This document shows positions 26,945-35,764 of a stretch of DNA of 64,000 nucleotides, in pieces (position 1 is the first letter of the stretch; every line of letters begins with the position of its first letter). A program made the translations under genes and the position numbers. The DNA is from Bacillota bacterium. Lineage in GTDB: Bacteria > Bacillota > Clostridia > Acetivibrionales > DSM-1351. The notes beneath the pieces are model-generated. The model was not told where the DNA came from and searched no databases. It saw only the letters and a program-made list of their open reading frames with translations. The DNA lies in contig JAEXFI010000029.1 in the NCBI GenBank assembly GCA_023400235.1, positions 1 to 64,000 of the forward strand, given 5' to 3'.

Positions 26945-28495
26945 CTATTTCTGTGAGTTGTAAGCGGCTGTCGCTTCCTGTTCCCACTCTTTTCCGCCTT
27001 CATTTTCCCAGCGGGCTATTGCTTTCTTATATTCTTCTTCCAGATTTCCCTTCGTTGATATAAGCTGGCAGAAGATTTCCTTTTCTATAGTCTTTAAATT
27101 CGCTCCGTAATTGGTATCTGCTGCAAAGGATGTGTATATGAAAGGCCATTCTATTGTACACATTGCATCGGCCATTTCCACACCCTGTTTGGTCTGTGCA
27201 TTAAAGGTACGGCGTTCGGTGGTTATTTTAGGCCTGATGAAGTCAGAATAAACAAATACTCCGTCATTTCTGTTGGTTGTGCTGTCGTCATATGGCTTGA
27301 TCATTTCATAGGTACCGGCAGCTTTATCCACCCATTTAAAGTGCTTGCCTTCAACACCCAGCCGGAGAAGATCATTCCCATCCTCTGTAAGTAAGAAATC
27401 AAGAAGCTTTACGGCGGCGGCAGGATTCTTGCAGGTGGAACTTACAACAACATTCGGTGTATAGCTGGGATAGATTTTTCCCTGAGCGGCTTGACCTGTA
27501 GGTCCTTTTATAGCCGCAAAATCAAAGGTCGGCACAGGCTTTTCAGTGTAGCGTGATGGCATCCAGTTATTAGTCGGACCGGGGCATTGGAAGTCAAAAG
27601 CTCCAACCTTGCCGTTCCACAGCTTGCCAAAGGAATCCATTGTAGGGATAGTGGCAAAGTCGGGATCCATTACTCCGTTCTGATACAACTTCTGGAAATA
27701 TTTAATAGCATCCAGGAAGTTCTTATTCTTCAAGCCTGTGGTTACGGTGCCGTCATCCAGCTGAACAGGACGCAGACCGTTGATGTTTGCCGCAATGCCA
27801 TAGGCACCCAGTATACTGGTGAAATTGTTCCAGTTGCCTACTATGGAAGCACCAAGTCCTATTGTGTCATTTTTGCTATTGCCGTCCGGATCATCGAAAG
27901 TAAAAGCATAGAGTACATCATACAGGCTGTCCAGGTCGGTAGGCATTTCCTTGCCCACCTTTTTCAGCCAGTCGGTACGTATATTCATGTTCTGTGCATA
28001 ATCGTGATCGGCGTTGAACAGTGCATATACTTTTCCGTCCTTGTTCAGAGGATGGCTGGCAAGCACTTCTCCAAGATTGTCCTGAATTGCCTTTGCATCC
28101 TTAACGTATTCTGTAAGGTCGGACAGCATTCCGTTTTGTTTCAGCTGTTCAGCATCTGAGATTGTCGACGCCCAAAAGATGTCAGGTAGAGTTTTGGCTG
28201 CAATCAAGGTGTTTAGCTTGGAGGCTGAATCAGCCAGTGAAACATAGGTCACCTTCAAACTGCTGTTGGTCTTGTTCTCAATTTCCTTCAATACCGAGTT
28301 GGTATCCGGCGGTGAATTGTCACCTACCACCAGCATGCTTAATTCAGCGGGTCCCGTTGCTGATACAGAAGCCGTCTGCCCGGCCGAAGCACCTGAGCTT
28401 CCGGAATTTTCCGAAGTTGAACCCCCGCAGGCGCTCATTGTAAATGCTATTACGGCAACAAGTGCTGCACTTATAATTCTTTGAATCCTTTTCAT
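26945..28495 (-). CDS. Extracellular solute-binding lipoprotein of a CUT1 sugar importer
   Basis: 516 residues. The ATG at 28495 follows AAGGAGAG; the signal peptide ends in the lipobox SACG near residue 23, so the protein is tethered to the outer face. A Ser/Gly/Ala linker follows, then a two-lobed binding fold of the LipO/YtcQ type: large size (over 500 residues) and pairing with LplB/LplC-like permeases are typical. These systems import oligosaccharides, often uronate- or xylan-derived. No ATPase gene lies in the window, so a shared MsmX-type ATPase is inferred. Confidence 0.88.
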   Translation of the reverse strand: MKRIQRIISAALVAVIAFTMSACGGSTSENSGSSGASAGQTASVSATGPAELSMLVVGDNSPPDTNSVLKEIENKTNSSLKVTYVSLADSASKLNTLIAAKTLPDIFWASTISDAEQLKQNGMLSDLTEYVKDAKAIQDNLGEVLASHPLNKDGKVYALFNADHDYAQNMNIRTDWLKKVGKEMPTDLDSLYDVLYAFTFDDPDGNSKNDTIGLGASIVGNWNNFTSILGAYGIAANINGLRPVQLDDGTVTTGLKNKNFLDAIKYFQKLYQNGVMDPDFATIPTMDSFGKLWNGKVGAFDFQCPGPTNNWMPSRYTEKPVPTFDFAAIKGPTGQAAQGKIYPSYTPNVVVSSTCKNPAAAVKLLDFLLTEDGNDLLRLGVEGKHFKWVDKAAGTYEMIKPYDDSTTNRNDGVFVYSDFIRPKITTERRTFNAQTKQGVEMADAMCTIEWPFIYTSFAADTNYGANLKTIEKEIFCQLISTKGNLEEEYKKAIARWENEGGKEWEQEATAAYNSQK

Positions 28496-28568
28496 ACGCT
28501 CTCTCCTTAACAATTATTTTTTGGCTATTTGTAAAACACCAAAACCTTTTGAAGGTTTCAGCATAATA

Positions 28569-29447
28569 TTATCCTTTAACAGCTCCGGAGGTTATACCAG
28601 TTGTATAATATTTCTGCAGATACGGATATATAATCAGTATAGGTATTACAGAAACCGATATGGTTACCATTTTCAGAGTTTCCTCCGTCACCCTGGCCGA
28701 AGCACTGATACCCTGGACACCTGAAAGCACCGCTCCCGAACCCGCCGAGGAAAACAGGTTTCTCAAGTAAACCTGTAAAATCTGGAGATCATTGTTGTTA
28801 ATGTAAAGGACTCCGTCCAGATATGCATTCCAGTTGCTTACTCCGTAAAACATGCCCACCGCCGCCAGAGTAGGAGTAGAGATTGGAAGAATTATGCGGA
28901 ACAAAACGGTTATGGGATTGGCTCCGTCAATTCTTGCAGATTCTTCAAGGCTTGCCGGGATGGACTGGAAATAGTTCCTCATTATGAACAGGTTGTAAGC
29001 ACTCATTGCGTTTGGTATTACAAGTGCCCAGAAGGTATCAATCATATGAAGGTTGTTCACAAGTAGATATGTAGGAATCATCCCGCCATTGAACAGCATT
29101 GTAAAGAATATGGCAATACATAGGAACTTTCTGCCTTTCAGGCGCGGCAATGAAAGAGGATAGGCCAGCATGGCCGTAAGTATTACACTGAGCAGAGTTC
29201 CCACAGCAGTCCTTGCTATGGTATTCCAGTACGCATTATACAGCTGCGGCTGCTTCAGCACCAGTCCATAGCCTGTAACATCCAGGCCCTTGGGCAGGAA
29301 AAAAAGTCCTCCGGCAGATGCCTGCTGTGAATCACTTATTGAGTACATTAAAACATGCCAGAACGGATATATTGTAATAAACGCAATCAGGAACAGGGCC
29401 ACACCGTTTATGATTATTCCTATTATTTCTGTTTTAGATTTTTTCAT
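28569..29447 (-). CDS. CUT1 ABC sugar importer permease (LplC/YtcP-like)
   Basis: 292 residues with six helices. The EAA coupling motif is visible as SLEESARIDGANPITVLFRI (about 187-206), which docks the ATPase. The C-terminal YPYLQKYYTTGITSGAVKG is characteristic of the LplC branch. AAGGAGG precedes the ATG by 6 bases. Third member of a permease-permease-binding-protein operon transcribed from 30405. Confidence 0.9.
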   Translation of the reverse strand: MKKSKTEIIGIIINGVALFLIAFITIYPFWHVLMYSISDSQQASAGGLFFLPKGLDVTGYGLVLKQPQLYNAYWNTIARTAVGTLLSVILTAMLAYPLSLPRLKGRKFLCIAIFFTMLFNGGMIPTYLLVNNLHMIDTFWALVIPNAMSAYNLFIMRNYFQSIPASLEESARIDGANPITVLFRIILPISTPTLAAVGMFYGVSNWNAYLDGVLYINNNDLQILQVYLRNLFSSAGSGAVLSGVQGISASARVTEETLKMVTISVSVIPILIIYPYLQKYYTTGITSGAVKG

Positions 29448-29457
29448 GGTATCCTCC

Positions 29458-30405
29458 TTAGATCATGCTGCTGTCAGGATCAGTCTTTTTAGCTATAGCA
29501 TTTGTTATGATAACCAGCACCAGACCGATGACCGACTGGAACAGACCTGCAGCCGTAGCAAGCGCAAATTGTTTGTTTTGAAGTCCTACACGGTATACAA
29601 AGGTATCTATGATATCTGCCACCGGGTTTACCATTGGATTGGTTATGGCAAAAACCTGGTCAAAACCCGCATACATTACTTCTCCCACGCGGAACATCAA
29701 AAGTACTATTATTGTAGATTTTATACAAGGAAGTGTTATATGTATCAGCTGGCGCCACTTTCCCGCACCGTCAATGGAAGCCGCCTCATACAGCTGATCG
29801 TCAATGCTCATAAGTGCCGCCAGGTAAACAATTGTACCCATGCCCGCATTTTTCCACACATGGGACCACACAATCACAGACTGAAAGCTGTCTACATCGG
29901 TCAGAAGATTGGGAAGCTGTCCTGTATAGCCTATAAAATTGGCAATTTCACGTATTCCGCCCATACTTGGAGAAAACAATGCATACATCAGACCATTTAT
30001 GACCACCCATGAAACAAAGTTCGTCAGGATAACCGAAGTTTGTATAAATTTTTTGCAATTTCGGCTGTTCACTTCATTTATCATCAAAGAGAGAATAATC
30101 GGTATTGGAAAACCGATAACCAGCTTCTGCAAACTGATAATAATGTTGTTGTATAATGCTCTTTGAAATCCGACCTGCGAAATAAGTTTGTTAAAATTAT
30201 CCAGTCCCGCCCAGGTAGAATTGTCCGGATTGAAAATATTATAGTTTTGAAAAGCAATTGTTACTCCATACATCGGTATGTACTTGAAAATAAGAAAATA
30301 AAGGAGTCCGGGAACCATAAGAAGGTAAAGCATATATTCGCTTCTCATGTAGGATAAGAATCCCCGTTTTTTAGGAACAGCGAGTGGTCTAGTCTCAATT
30401 GACAT
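29458..30405 (-). CDS. CUT1 ABC sugar importer permease (LplB/YteP-like)
   Basis: 315 residues with six helices and the EAA motif as LYEAASIDGAGKWRQLIHIT (about 216-235). The start is taken at ATG 30405 (AGAGGAG 8 bases upstream), dropping 11 residues of the longer open frame. First gene of the import operon; its promoter and an operator-like palindrome lie at 30482-30510. It forms the membrane channel with the next gene. Confidence 0.9.
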   Translation of the reverse strand: MSIETRPLAVPKKRGFLSYMRSEYMLYLLMVPGLLYFLIFKYIPMYGVTIAFQNYNIFNPDNSTWAGLDNFNKLISQVGFQRALYNNIIISLQKLVIGFPIPIILSLMINEVNSRNCKKFIQTSVILTNFVSWVVINGLMYALFSPSMGGIREIANFIGYTGQLPNLLTDVDSFQSVIVWSHVWKNAGMGTIVYLAALMSIDDQLYEAASIDGAGKWRQLIHITLPCIKSTIIVLLMFRVGEVMYAGFDQVFAITNPMVNPVADIIDTFVYRVGLQNKQFALATAAGLFQSVIGLVLVIITNAIAKKTDPDSSMI

Positions 30406-30481
30406 TTTTGTTCTCCTCTCTGGAACTAAAAATTGCATAAATAATATTAAATTTTTGTTATGTAAATTGTTGATATTTCAT

Positions 30482-30510
30482 AGTATAATCATTTGAAATG
30501 ATTATGTCAA
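30482..30510 (-). promoter_or_regulatory. Sigma-A promoter of the importer operon with palindromic operator in the spacer
   Basis: On the minus strand TTGACA (30510-30505), a 17-bp spacer, TATACT (30487-30482). The spacer is almost wholly the palindrome AATCATTT-S-AAATGATT (30487-30503), a classic repressor position. The same core ATTTSAAAT recurs at 30600 and 33773. Confidence 0.75.
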
Positions 30511-30560
30511 TATTTTTTATTTATTTTAAAACAAATTTTTAAATATTTTTTTTTTAGAAC

Positions 30561-30608
30561 TTGTTCTTTGCCTGATTTATTGATAATATAAATACAATGA
30601 TTTGAAAT
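30561..30608 (+). promoter_or_regulatory. Promoter of the first RpiR gene with operator near the start site
   Basis: TTGTTC (30561-30566), 17-bp spacer, TAATAT (30584-30589), then ATTTGAAAT at 30600-30608 around the predicted transcription start. This suggests autoregulation. Confidence 0.55.
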
Positions 30609-30643
30609 AAATACAAGGAATTTTTAAGAAAGGAAAAAATAAA

Positions 30644-31489
30644 TTGACCGGATGCTGTTTGAAGATAAAGGAGTCATTAAGTGGCCTTACAAAAAAAGAA
30701 AAACTGGTGGCAAATTATATACTTCAATTTCCACAGGATGTCCCGAAAATGTCCATCTATGAGCTTGCAGTGGCAAGCGGAACAAGTCCCTCTGCGGTAG
30801 TCAGACTTTGTAAAAGTCTTGGCTACGACGGCTATAAGGAGTTTTGCAGACTGCTTACGGCAGACGTAAGTGCCAGCCGGAAAGAGGACATTGTTTATGA
30901 GGATGTACGCCCCGGAGACAGTCTTTCCTCCATTGCCAAAAGTGTTGCAATGAGTAATATAAAAGCAATTGAAAGTTCCCTGCAGATACTGGATGAAGCT
31001 CAGCTGGAACAGGCGGTGGATGCTATTTCACAGGCAGGCAGAGTGGATTTTTACGGAATCGGCACCTCCTGTCTCGTGGCCATGGATGCACACAACAAGT
31101 TCCTGCGCATAAGCAAGAACAGTAATGCAAGCCAGGACCCCCACGTTCAGGTTCTCAGCGCCGCCACCCTGAAGAAGGGAGATGTTGCCGTCATCATCTC
31201 CTACAGCGGCGAAACCCGGGATATACTTATTATTGCCGACATTATCAAAAAAACTTCCGCAACCATCATTGCTGTAACAAAATACGGAAAAAATTCATTG
31301 AGTACACTGGCAGACATAAACCTGTGCACCTACAGTACAGAAAATCTTATCCGCAGCGGTGCCATGAGTTCACGTATAAGCCAGTTTACAATCATTGATA
31401 TTTTATACACGGCGGTAGCCAGCGACAACTATTCAAAGGTGAAGCCTTATCTGGACAAATCCTTGTTTGCCGCTGGGCGTTTACGTTGA
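30644..31489 (+). CDS. RpiR/MurR-family sugar-phosphate-responsive regulator 1
   Basis: 281 residues: N-terminal RpiR helix-turn-helix (about 1-77, MSIYELAVASGTSPSAVVRLC) and C-terminal SIS domain (about 120-250, RVDFYGIGTSCLVAMDAHNKF, then VAVIISYSGETRDI) that binds a sugar phosphate. It begins with TTG; this start is supported by its paralogue at 38588, which aligns from its own ATG (xxCCLKIKE / xxCCLRLKE). It is divergent from the importer operon. The palindromes at 30487, 30600 and 33773 are its likely sites. Confidence 0.88.
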   Translation: MTGCCLKIKESLSGLTKKEKLVANYILQFPQDVPKMSIYELAVASGTSPSAVVRLCKSLGYDGYKEFCRLLTADVSASRKEDIVYEDVRPGDSLSSIAKSVAMSNIKAIESSLQILDEAQLEQAVDAISQAGRVDFYGIGTSCLVAMDAHNKFLRISKNSNASQDPHVQVLSAATLKKGDVAVIISYSGETRDILIIADIIKKTSATIIAVTKYGKNSLSTLADINLCTYSTENLIRSGAMSSRISQFTIIDILYTAVASDNYSKVKPYLDKSLFAAGRLR

Positions 31490-31542
31490 GCAATATTGCT
31501 TGACAGCCTGTGTTTCACAATATAAACCTAAGGAAATAAAAC

Positions 31543-31579
31543 CGGAACGGTTGGAGCTTGTCATACTCCCTCCGTTCCG
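31543..31579. terminator. Bidirectional hairpin between convergent genes
   Basis: CGGAACGG pairs with CCGTTCCG, with an inner GGAG/CTCC stem; A-rich and T-rich flanks follow on either side. It serves the RpiR gene and the GH-A gene. Confidence 0.65.
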
Positions 31580-31600
31580 ATTCTTATAATTTCATATTTG

Positions 31601-33682
31601 TCATCTTGGCCGGAAAACCTTCGCCGGCTTTGCCTCAGACCGGATGCCGCCGGATACATAGTCATAGAGCTTATGATTTGTGGCAATAAAATGCTTTATC
31701 AGTTCATCATAAGGCCGGTTGCATATGTCTATTACTCCATGCTGCATGCATTCGCCGTCAAAGCGGCCCAGCAGCGGCTGATCATTCATTTCAAAATAAT
31801 GAATTCCAATGCAGTTTTTATGGCTCATAGCCCCCTGCATATAGTATTCACATGCCCTGCCACGCTCCTCCTGGGTTTGGGCAGCCAGCAAGCCGCAGGA
31901 CAGAAGTCCCTTGTCGGCTCCTCCTATGTACCATTCACCGACAATACAGGGCATGCAGGCAGAAGCCGAGGCTATTTTGAGGCTGTGCACCGCCGAAGCA
32001 AAATAGCAGTTGAAGGATATAGCCTCAAAGTATTTGCTGCCTGCTATTTCATTTCTGCTGATCTCACTGTAACGCATTCCCAGGTTCATATGATCGGAAT
32101 CAACTCTGCGCAGAGCATCCCCGGGAACCTGTGAATATTTTTCAAGGAGCCTTGCCCTTAAAAACTTCATGTCCTCCATGGCTTCACTGCTTAAACCATC
32201 CTCATGGGAAAAGGGCTCATACAAATCTTCAAATGTTCCGAAGCTCCGGTTCCAGGCTGAATTCAATGCAGCTATGCTACCGTATTTATTGCGCAGAATA
32301 TCTATGAGCGCAGTTTTTGATGCCAGCCTTTTGGGGTGTGCAAATACCCGCTCGGCAATGTTGACCGAGGTCTGGAACTTCCATTCCGGTTCGTTGGTAA
32401 TAAAGTATCCTATCATATACCGATTGCCAGCAAAGGGTGCCAGCTGTTTTTCGGCAAAAACCCTTGCCAGCTCCTCATACTGTTCAGAATATACATCCGG
32501 AAAGTCACGGAATACAAGCTCATCTGTGAGAGGAAAATCCTTCAGTGTCCATACAAAGGGGATTCCGGCTTGAGCCAGAAAGTCCATAACTCTTTCGTCA
32601 CCATAATTATCGACACCAACGCCAAGGGTGTTGAAACCCCACCGTTTCAACCGGGCACTGTTTATTTTCAGCCATGCTTCCCACCATTTATCGGGGCCGA
32701 AAGCCCTGATCATATTTGCACGTGCAAAATTGAACATCCTTCTGTTTTTACCTGCCTCAGGACCATTCCTCTTGGCGAATTCCGGTATTTTGTCAGCTGT
32801 GGTCCAGGCAGCCATGTAAGTTTCATCCTCTTCATCAGGAAGCCAGGTAAACAAATTCTCCATTTTATCCACAAAACCATGTACGCCCATCCTGCTGCCA
32901 TAGCACATTCCGTTGCTGAAAAATGCGTAACCGTCAGGATCAACCAGCCACCAGCGTTTGCCGTCATAATGCGTATGAAAGAAGCCGGTAGCATCGAATC
33001 TAAGTGCCGTCCAGCCGCCGTATCTGCTCCAGCCCTCGGGATAGCTGTTGTCCGTTTCAGATTGTTTGTACTCCCGATGGAGATATTCTACCATTTCTTC
33101 AACACTGCCGGTTTTTGAACTCCAGCTTTTTTGAGTCCACTGCCCCATTTCGTCCACCATCGGTTCACCTATAACCTTCATATCGGGCAGAGTATTGGAA
33201 AGACAGGCCCCAAATATGGCAATGCTGTTGAAAGTGCTGCTGTAGCCCGGATGGAAATACAACTCCACAGCATTCATTTCAGAAATGGTACACGGCTTGC
33301 AGTTGACCCTTGCCTTCAGCATTCCCGGCAGCGTCAACAGAAAAAACTGTTTCGACTGAAGTGCTTCAAGATCCACAACCAGCTTCACCCTTCTTGTAGG
33401 AAGCATTTCATAATTGATATACCCCGTCTCTTCTCCTTCAGCCGGTTCAGTCTTTTCAAAACGGAAATCCAGAAGCATCTGCGAATCCATATCTGCAAGC
33501 AGGTCAACAATAAAGTACCGGTAATCCCCCCAGCTGACCTCCCCCATTCCAGCAGTACTACCCTCAAGCCTCAGCCTGATGAAACCCTCGTCATCCGGCT
33601 TAATAACCAGCAAATTACCACTATTAAGTTCTGTTCCCTGCAGTAAACGGAATTTTTTTAAATCAATATTCTGTTTATTCAT
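31601..33682 (-). CDS. GH-A-like glycoside hydrolase (agarase/GH42/GH50-related)
   Basis: 693 residues, no signal peptide. An N-terminal beta-sandwich (about 1-190) is followed by a TIM barrel that opens with RWWLVDPDGYAFFSNGMCYG (about 234-253) and has MIGYFITNEPEWKFQ (about 413-427), the Asn-Glu pair that carries the acid/base in clan GH-A; a later Glu in CIVGEWYIGG (about 601) is the likely nucleophile. The WWLVDPDGY block is typical of proteins annotated as agarases and of GH50-like enzymes. Real substrate is unknown; an exo-acting beta-galactosidase-like role on imported oligosaccharides is an inference. AGGAGG precedes the ATG. Confidence 0.75.
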   Translation of the reverse strand: MNKQNIDLKKFRLLQGTELNSGNLLVIKPDDEGFIRLRLEGSTAGMGEVSWGDYRYFIVDLLADMDSQMLLDFRFEKTEPAEGEETGYINYEMLPTRRVKLVVDLEALQSKQFFLLTLPGMLKARVNCKPCTISEMNAVELYFHPGYSSTFNSIAIFGACLSNTLPDMKVIGEPMVDEMGQWTQKSWSSKTGSVEEMVEYLHREYKQSETDNSYPEGWSRYGGWTALRFDATGFFHTHYDGKRWWLVDPDGYAFFSNGMCYGSRMGVHGFVDKMENLFTWLPDEEDETYMAAWTTADKIPEFAKRNGPEAGKNRRMFNFARANMIRAFGPDKWWEAWLKINSARLKRWGFNTLGVGVDNYGDERVMDFLAQAGIPFVWTLKDFPLTDELVFRDFPDVYSEQYEELARVFAEKQLAPFAGNRYMIGYFITNEPEWKFQTSVNIAERVFAHPKRLASKTALIDILRNKYGSIAALNSAWNRSFGTFEDLYEPFSHEDGLSSEAMEDMKFLRARLLEKYSQVPGDALRRVDSDHMNLGMRYSEISRNEIAGSKYFEAISFNCYFASAVHSLKIASASACMPCIVGEWYIGGADKGLLSCGLLAAQTQEERGRACEYYMQGAMSHKNCIGIHYFEMNDQPLLGRFDGECMQHGVIDICNRPYDELIKHFIATNHKLYDYVSGGIRSEAKPAKVFRPR

Positions 33683-33710
33683 CTCAAGCCTCCTGATTTA
33701 GTAATTGACT

Positions 33711-33725
33711 TTGTAAGCGTATTGA
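33711..33725. promoter_or_regulatory. Possible cre (CcpA) site
   Basis: TTGTAAGCGTATTGA matches the cre consensus WTGNAANCGNWNNCW at all but one fixed position. It lies in the leader of the GH-A gene, where CcpA could act as a roadblock. Confidence 0.35.
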
Positions 33726-33762
33726 TACCCCCGTAAATTTGCCACTGATTCTTTTATTACGA

Positions 33763-33791
33763 AATATATCTCATTTCAAATTAAAATTCAA
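33763..33791 (-). promoter_or_regulatory. Promoter of the GH-A gene with ATTTSAAAT in the spacer
   Basis: On the minus strand TTGAAT (33791-33786), 17-bp spacer, TATATT (33768-33763). The spacer contains ATTTGAAAT (33773-33781 on the plus strand as ATTTCAAAT), matching the operator core of the importer promoter. Confidence 0.65.
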
Positions 33792-33938
33792 GATAATTTG
33801 TTTCATATTCAAAAATATTTTCTAATATTTTGTTTCATTATTTTACTTACATTTCCCATAGAATGCTTATGTAAAATTTTACAAAACCTTTATTGTACCA
33901 GCTTTTGAGCTGTATATTATAAGTATATAATTTATAAT

Positions 33939-33977
33939 TTTCGAAATTATTTTCATAATTATTATTATTTTTCGAAA
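33939..33977. promoter_or_regulatory. Pair of TTTCGAAA palindromes, 31 bp apart
   Basis: TTTCGAAA at 33939-33946 and again at 33970-33977, about three helical turns apart, just upstream of the -35 box at 33984. Candidate binding sites for one of the two RpiR regulators acting as activator or for looping. Confidence 0.45.
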
Positions 33978-33983
33978 ATACTA

Positions 33984-34012
33984 TTGACGCTTTTTAGTAT
34001 TAAATATATAAT
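33984..34012 (+). promoter_or_regulatory. Sigma-A promoter of the isomerase-kinase operon
   Basis: TTGACG (33984-33989), 17-bp spacer, TATAAT (34007-34012). It leaves a leader of roughly 180 bases before the ATG at 34200. Confidence 0.6.
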
Positions 34013-34100
34013 TGTGATAACGGGAATATTAACCTGAACATGTTATATCAAGGTAATTCTTACTACTAATTAGGAGTAAAAGCTCAAAAAACATCTGCCC

Positions 34101-34115
34101 GTTTGCCGGGCAAAC
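34101..34115. promoter_or_regulatory. Leader palindrome GTTTGCCGGGCAAAC
   Basis: A perfect 7-1-7 palindrome in the leader of the isomerase-like gene, with CCCG/CGG extensions that would let the RNA fold. It could be an operator or a hairpin; the GC-rich core stands out in an AT-rich leader. Confidence 0.45.
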
Positions 34116-34199
34116 AAACGGCTGGTGAAATTAAATAAAATTAAACCCCATATAAAAGTATGGTTGCCACCGCACATTGGGGACATGATGGAGGTCAAT

Positions 34200-35621
34200 A
34201 TGCAGCTAATTCCAAAAACAGGACTATTGCTGATTGCTACATCCCGCTTCCGTGAACTTGGTAAAGGCCTTGCGCAGGGTGATTATGGTTTTCGGAAGGA
34301 AGCAGAAGCAGCTCAATATGTAAAGGAGCTTGAGAAATTCAGTAAGGTATCTTTTCCCGGCATAGTATATACCCGTGAGGATATTGAGACTGCCATACAA
34401 TTTTTTCAGACCGAAAAGGTTGATTGGATTTTTGCACTTTTTCTTTCTTGGTCCGAGGATTTTGCCTGGGTACGGTTTTTACGGGATATGGTTCCTGTTC
34501 CAGTCTTCTTTGGCTGCAAAACCAGAGACAGTATTTCATTCACCGATACCACCGATGAGTCAGACTTTGTAGAATTCCTTTCGGCAGGAGGACTTGTTGG
34601 TACGCTGGAAGCATCCGGTTCAATAAAACGCATTGGCCGGCCAATGCTGGTCACCTATATCGGAAAAAACCATGAACTACTGCTTGCCGCAAGACACTTT
34701 TCACAGGCTGCCGCCGTCCGCTCAGCTCTTCGAAATACCAGCTTCGGTTTGCTGGCCTCGTATAATGAAGTCATGTGGTCAACATATGTAGATCCTTATA
34801 ATTTTTTCATGAAAGCCGGTCCTGAACTCCGTTTCCTTTCTGTAGCCGGTCTGGCAAAGGAAATCAGCGCGATTGACAGCGTACTTGTACATAATACCCG
34901 TAATATTATAGAGAAACAGTATCAGGTTTTGCCTGACGTTGATACCGAAAAGTTTAATGCCTCCATCCATGCATCATTGGCCGTTGAGAGCATGGCACGC
35001 AAGGCAGGTGTGAGCATGGTGGTGCTCAATGACGTGGATCCCGTTCTGTTGACCGAGGTAGGACTTCGTCCCGGCTTTTTGCCCTGTCCCGGCACTGACG
35101 ATGTTGCTGTCGTACCCGAAGGAGATATAGGCGGAGGACTGGCAGTTTATATTTTAAAAATGCTTTCGGGGAAACCGGTCAGCTTTATTGAACCTTTTCA
35201 TATTGATATGAAGCAGGACTGCTTTGCAGGAGGCCACGCAGGACCAAACGATTATACCGACACAGCCGGCAGTGTCAGAATTGCCAGGGACGTCAGATTT
35301 GCAAAAACAAATTACAAATATGCCGGAGCTCCTTTTGCCTGGTATGTTATTCCGGCAGGGCTGAAAACAATGCTTCATGTTTCCGAGTGCAACGGCCGTT
35401 TTAAAATGGTGTGTACATTGGTTGAAGCTTTACCCTGTGAGCATTTTATCACATCATATTCCCACGGCCTTTTCCGCCCTGTGGCCGGTACGGTACAGGA
35501 ACTGTTTCAAAAGCTTATAAGCATTGGAGTTACTCAACACTACGGTATAGTCTCCGGTGACTACACCTGTGAATTGTCCTATTTGGCACAGTTGCTGGAT
35601 TTTGATTTTGAAATTCTATAA
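34200..35621 (+). CDS. L-fucose/L-arabinose isomerase-like protein
   Basis: 473 residues with the start at ATG 34200, 6 bases after GGAGG; an in-frame GTG at 34125 would add 25 residues but has no site. The product opens with a Rossmann-like strand (KTGLLLIATSRFRELG) and has the isomerase fold's later blocks: VVPEGDIGGGLAVYILKML (about 312-330, with the acidic residue before a Gly run) and PFHIDMKQDCFAGGHAGPND (about 340-359, candidate metal-binding His/Asp). These fit the AraA/FucI-like superfamily, which converts aldoses to ketoses using a divalent metal. The exact substrate is unknown. First gene of a plus-strand operon with the PMI-like protein and ROK kinase. Confidence 0.7.
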   Translation: MQLIPKTGLLLIATSRFRELGKGLAQGDYGFRKEAEAAQYVKELEKFSKVSFPGIVYTREDIETAIQFFQTEKVDWIFALFLSWSEDFAWVRFLRDMVPVPVFFGCKTRDSISFTDTTDESDFVEFLSAGGLVGTLEASGSIKRIGRPMLVTYIGKNHELLLAARHFSQAAAVRSALRNTSFGLLASYNEVMWSTYVDPYNFFMKAGPELRFLSVAGLAKEISAIDSVLVHNTRNIIEKQYQVLPDVDTEKFNASIHASLAVESMARKAGVSMVVLNDVDPVLLTEVGLRPGFLPCPGTDDVAVVPEGDIGGGLAVYILKMLSGKPVSFIEPFHIDMKQDCFAGGHAGPNDYTDTAGSVRIARDVRFAKTNYKYAGAPFAWYVIPAGLKTMLHVSECNGRFKMVCTLVEALPCEHFITSYSHGLFRPVAGTVQELFQKLISIGVTQHYGIVSGDYTCELSYLAQLLDFDFEIL

Positions 35622-35764
35622 CGAAGTCAGCTAGTATCTATGGTATCCAGAGGGCCCCTTTGCCTTGTTGTAACGCAATTAAAGAATCACCGTTTCATCT
35701 GATAAATGTATGAAGCATAATTAAGCATTTATATTTAAAATAAAAAATAGTGAGGTGCCTAACA

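Larger units (their letters stand above)
33683..34199. other. Divergent regulatory region of the glycan locus
   Basis: About 515 AT-rich bases between divergent genes. It holds two outward promoters (33763-33791 minus and 33984-34012 plus), two TTTCGAAA palindromes 31 bp apart, a GTTTGCCGGGCAAAC palindrome and a cre-like site; each is listed separately. No RNA gene was recognised. Confidence 0.7.

Noticed and set aside
27587..28159. 190-codon plus-strand frame opposite the solute-binding gene
   Set aside because: Antisense shadow of a clear lipoprotein gene; no ribosome site.
33701..33711. A third inverted-repeat element end (AGTAATTGACTT)
   Set aside because: The element body would have to lie inside the GH-A gene, where no matching sequence exists; a 12-bp match by chance is possible.
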